64,000 bases of DNA from Bdellovibrionaceae bacterium UBA1609 (GTDB taxonomy: Bacteria > Bdellovibrionota > Bdellovibrionia > Bdellovibrionales > UBA1609): NCBI GenBank assembly GCA_002321895.1, contig DCMZ01000008.1, positions 62,001 to 126,000 of the forward strand, in the 5' to 3' direction. Positions within the stretch are counted from its first letter, which is position 1, and each line of letters starts with the position of its first letter. Positions 62,634 to 64,000 of this stretch are shown piece by piece. The notes beneath the pieces are model-generated. The model searched no databases. It saw only the letters and a list, made by a program, of their open reading frames with translations, and had not been told where the DNA came from. A program made the translations under genes and the position numbers.

Positions 62634-62648
62634 AAGGACCGACGGCGA

Positions 62649-63239
62649 TCAACTTTTATCTACAATTTTTCGAATGGCTTCTAATCCGTTGACCACTTTA
62701 TTTATAAAAGACTCTTCGTGCGGAACAAATGTGAAGTTAGGATGTTTACGCCAAATATCTTGTAGTCTTTTATCTAATCTCCGTGCAGACTCAAGATCTT
62801 CGATGCGCGTAGGGTTTCCCCCTTCAATACTTATATCACCAACGGCAGCACTTTCAAAAAAGACAACTCCATCGTATCGGTTGAGCTCATGTTCAAAGTT
62901 GGTATTCATTTCTTCTAGAAAGGCCTCGTCTGAACCCGGCCAGTAGGCGAGTCCGTCTAGTGTTCCTCGATCGCAAATGAGTATCCGATCCTGATAGCAA
63001 TGGGATTGGATATCTTCTAGATTTTTTTGAACGTGGAAAATGGCTCTCTGGGTGGCTTTGGTAATATCGGTATTGTCCGTCCGCGGAAACCCTCCAGAAA
63101 AAAGGAGGGTTGCTGATTCTGGCACAACAACAACAAGTTCACCGAGCTCTCTACGAAAGAGATCTGCGGCTACGGTTTTCCCACCTCCCGGACCACCGGA
63201 AAGAACAATCTTTGGAAACTGACGAGTATTTGTATTCAT
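62649..63239 (-). CDS. AAA_28 / NadR-like P-loop ATPase
   Basis: A 196-residue protein from the ATG at 63239. The Walker A motif SGGPGGGKT is at residues 14-22, an acidic segment VVPESATLLFSGGFPR follows, then ILICDRGTLDGLAYWPG. This is the AAA_28 family, related in fold to the nucleoside kinase part of NadR. Likely cytoplasmic nucleotide or metabolite kinase; substrate unknown. The in-frame extension to 63272 has no ribosome site and neither start has a strong one. Confidence 0.75.
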   Translation of the reverse strand: MNTNTRQFPKIVLSGGPGGGKTVAADLFRRELGELVVVVPESATLLFSGGFPRTDNTDITKATQRAIFHVQKNLEDIQSHCYQDRILICDRGTLDGLAYWPGSDEAFLEEMNTNFEHELNRYDGVVFFESAAVGDISIEGGNPTRIEDLESARRLDKRLQDIWRKHPNFTFVPHEESFINKVVNGLEAIRKIVDKS

Positions 63240-63262
63240 AAAACAATTGTATTCGAAAAAAG

Positions 63263-63284
63263 GTACGGACACACTTTTGGGACC
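63263..63284 (+). repeat. Single copy of the ACTTTTGGGAC repeat
   Basis: This 22-base sequence matches both arms of the inverted repeat at 38991-39064 with two or three differences. It lies just upstream of the AAA_28 gene. The following 200 bases up to 63493 hold no gene that I can support. Confidence 0.7.
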
Positions 63285-63493
63285 AGCTGCGTTACATGTA
63301 AAATCCCAATCCGCTAGTTTCGTGATTTACAGATCCTCTGTTCAGACTTTTGACAGGTGATAGGCCCAATTTGGCGGCTGTCGTTGGCAGCCCATAAAGC
63401 CCCATTAGGTCGGCGGGCGACGTCCTGTAAGTATCTGTAAATACGTATTTTTTTTAAATCACTCTGGTACGATTGGTGCATTTTAAATAAGAT

Positions 63494-64000
63494 ATGAAGA
63501 AGTCCATCTACAAGATAGCCATGTGGGGCCATAAGTGGCCGACCAATTTAAAGCCACTTCCTCCCATTACGAGCGCTAAAGCCCAAATCTTACCAAATAT
63601 CTACGAAACCCTTTATTGGAGAAAATCGGCCCAGGAGTTTGGAACTGAATTCGTTTCAAGCTCTCATTGGTGCAAAGAAACCCAGCAATTAACTTTGCGA
63701 TTAAAATCTCGCCGGTTTCACTCTGGGCGAGAAGTGACTTCGGAAGATGTGGTCTATTCCCTTTGTCAGGGATTCAAACATCAGTTTCGACAAAGCAATA
63801 ACTGTTGGAACTATAGTGCCATTCAAATGGATACAGAAAATTTTAGTATCATCAACCCTAAAACTTTTATTGTTCGCCTAAAGAGTATCAGTCGTCGTCA
63901 GTTTTTCACTGAAATCAGTAAGCTGTTTTTTGCTATTCGTCCTAAGGATTCTGATGCTACGTCTCATATTATAGGTACAGGACCCTATGTAGTTTCTAGT
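63494..64000 (+). CDS. Family-5 extracellular solute-binding protein, N-terminal part (runs off the window)
   Basis: An ATG at 63494 opens 169 codons without stop to the window end. The product has the SBP_bac_5 pattern: LRLKSRRFHSGREVTSEDVVYSL (FHSGREVTSEDVV visible), then FRQSNN, IINPKTFIVRLK and GTGPYVVSS. Such proteins deliver peptides or nickel to ABC importers. Unusually, the N-terminus (MKKSIYKIAMWGHKWPTN) has no signal peptide, and an in-frame stop lies upstream. It may be a cytoplasmic variant, such as the SBP domain of an SgrR-like regulator lacking its HTH. The end is not visible. Confidence 0.75.
   Translation, partial: MKKSIYKIAMWGHKWPTNLKPLPPITSAKAQILPNIYETLYWRKSAQEFGTEFVSSSHWCKETQQLTLRLKSRRFHSGREVTSEDVVYSLCQGFKHQFRQSNNCWNYSAIQMDTENFSIINPKTFIVRLKSISRRQFFTEISKLFFAIRPKDSDATSHIIGTGPYVVSS

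Noticed and set aside
63314..63532. Minus-strand 72-codon ORF near the window end
   Set aside because: It overlaps the start of the solute-binding protein gene and shows no ribosome site or known domain.

Overview
The window looks like a chromosomal segment of a motile, flagellated Gram-negative bacterium with a moderately AT-rich genome, most likely a member of the Bdellovibrionota (Bdellovibrio-like). The reasons are a TIGR02147/DUF4423 regulator (a family concentrated in Bdellovibrio and Fibrobacter), very many signal-peptide proteins of unknown family, outer-membrane barrels, MotAB, a FliG-like protein and a heavy load of PilZ and GGDEF proteins. The placement is inferred from gene content alone; no rRNA or tRNA gene was seen. 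About 90% of the DNA is coding, and several convergent neighbours overlap at their 3' ends.

Layout. 1-2.4 kb: the 5' end of an unknown gene, a phosphatase-PilZ fusion and a predicted outer-membrane protein. 2.5-2.75 kb: a candidate structured RNA with its own promoter and terminator. 2.9-7.1 kb: a four-gene ion-transport operon (lipoprotein, Kv-type K+ channel with zinc ribbon, Kef-type antiporter, AI-2E/PerM membrane protein). 7.1-13.8 kb: MipA/OmpV barrel, a membrane Ser/Thr kinase with FN3-like repeats, small membrane proteins, a stand-alone FliG C-domain, TtcA and a hexapeptide-repeat protein. 13.8-20.2 kb: an ABC permease/ATPase/TesA operon, YceI, a glutathionyl-hydroquinone-reductase-like GST and a divergent LysR regulator.

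20.3-33.0 kb is the most unusual region. A run of minus-strand genes starts with a TIGR02147 regulator and continues through nine or ten secreted proteins. Five of these are tandem paralogues made of cysteine-paired repeats of about 28 residues, with a shared post-signal-peptide SGxSG...ATKVFDYEK-type motif. The other secreted proteins are two clear helical paralogues plus a possible third, an unrelated protein that keeps the SGxSG start, and a DUF4105/Lnb-like enzyme. A secreted HEXXH protease is transcribed divergently from the regulator. This is my best candidate for an undescribed system, possibly a surface or predation-related secreted cassette; that function is inference.

33-44 kb holds metal efflux, a degenerate signal-peptidase-like pair, an M14-type peptidase, an OPT transporter, a divergent PilZ/GGDEF pair, a membrane-anchored subtilisin and MsrAB, interspersed with REP-like dispersed palindromes. 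44-64 kb is mostly conserved: DUF523, TypA, a DUF900 hydrolase, DUF1499 and DUF924 proteins, a MASE1-type histidine kinase, a GYF-PilZ protein, OxyR with an upstream dyad, an FAD oxidoreductase, a RumA-type methyltransferase, MotAB with a putative sigma-28 promoter, D-amino-acid transaminase, a DUF2799 lipoprotein, a MOSC protein, a dicarboxylate symporter, an AAA_28 ATPase and the start of a family-5 solute-binding protein.
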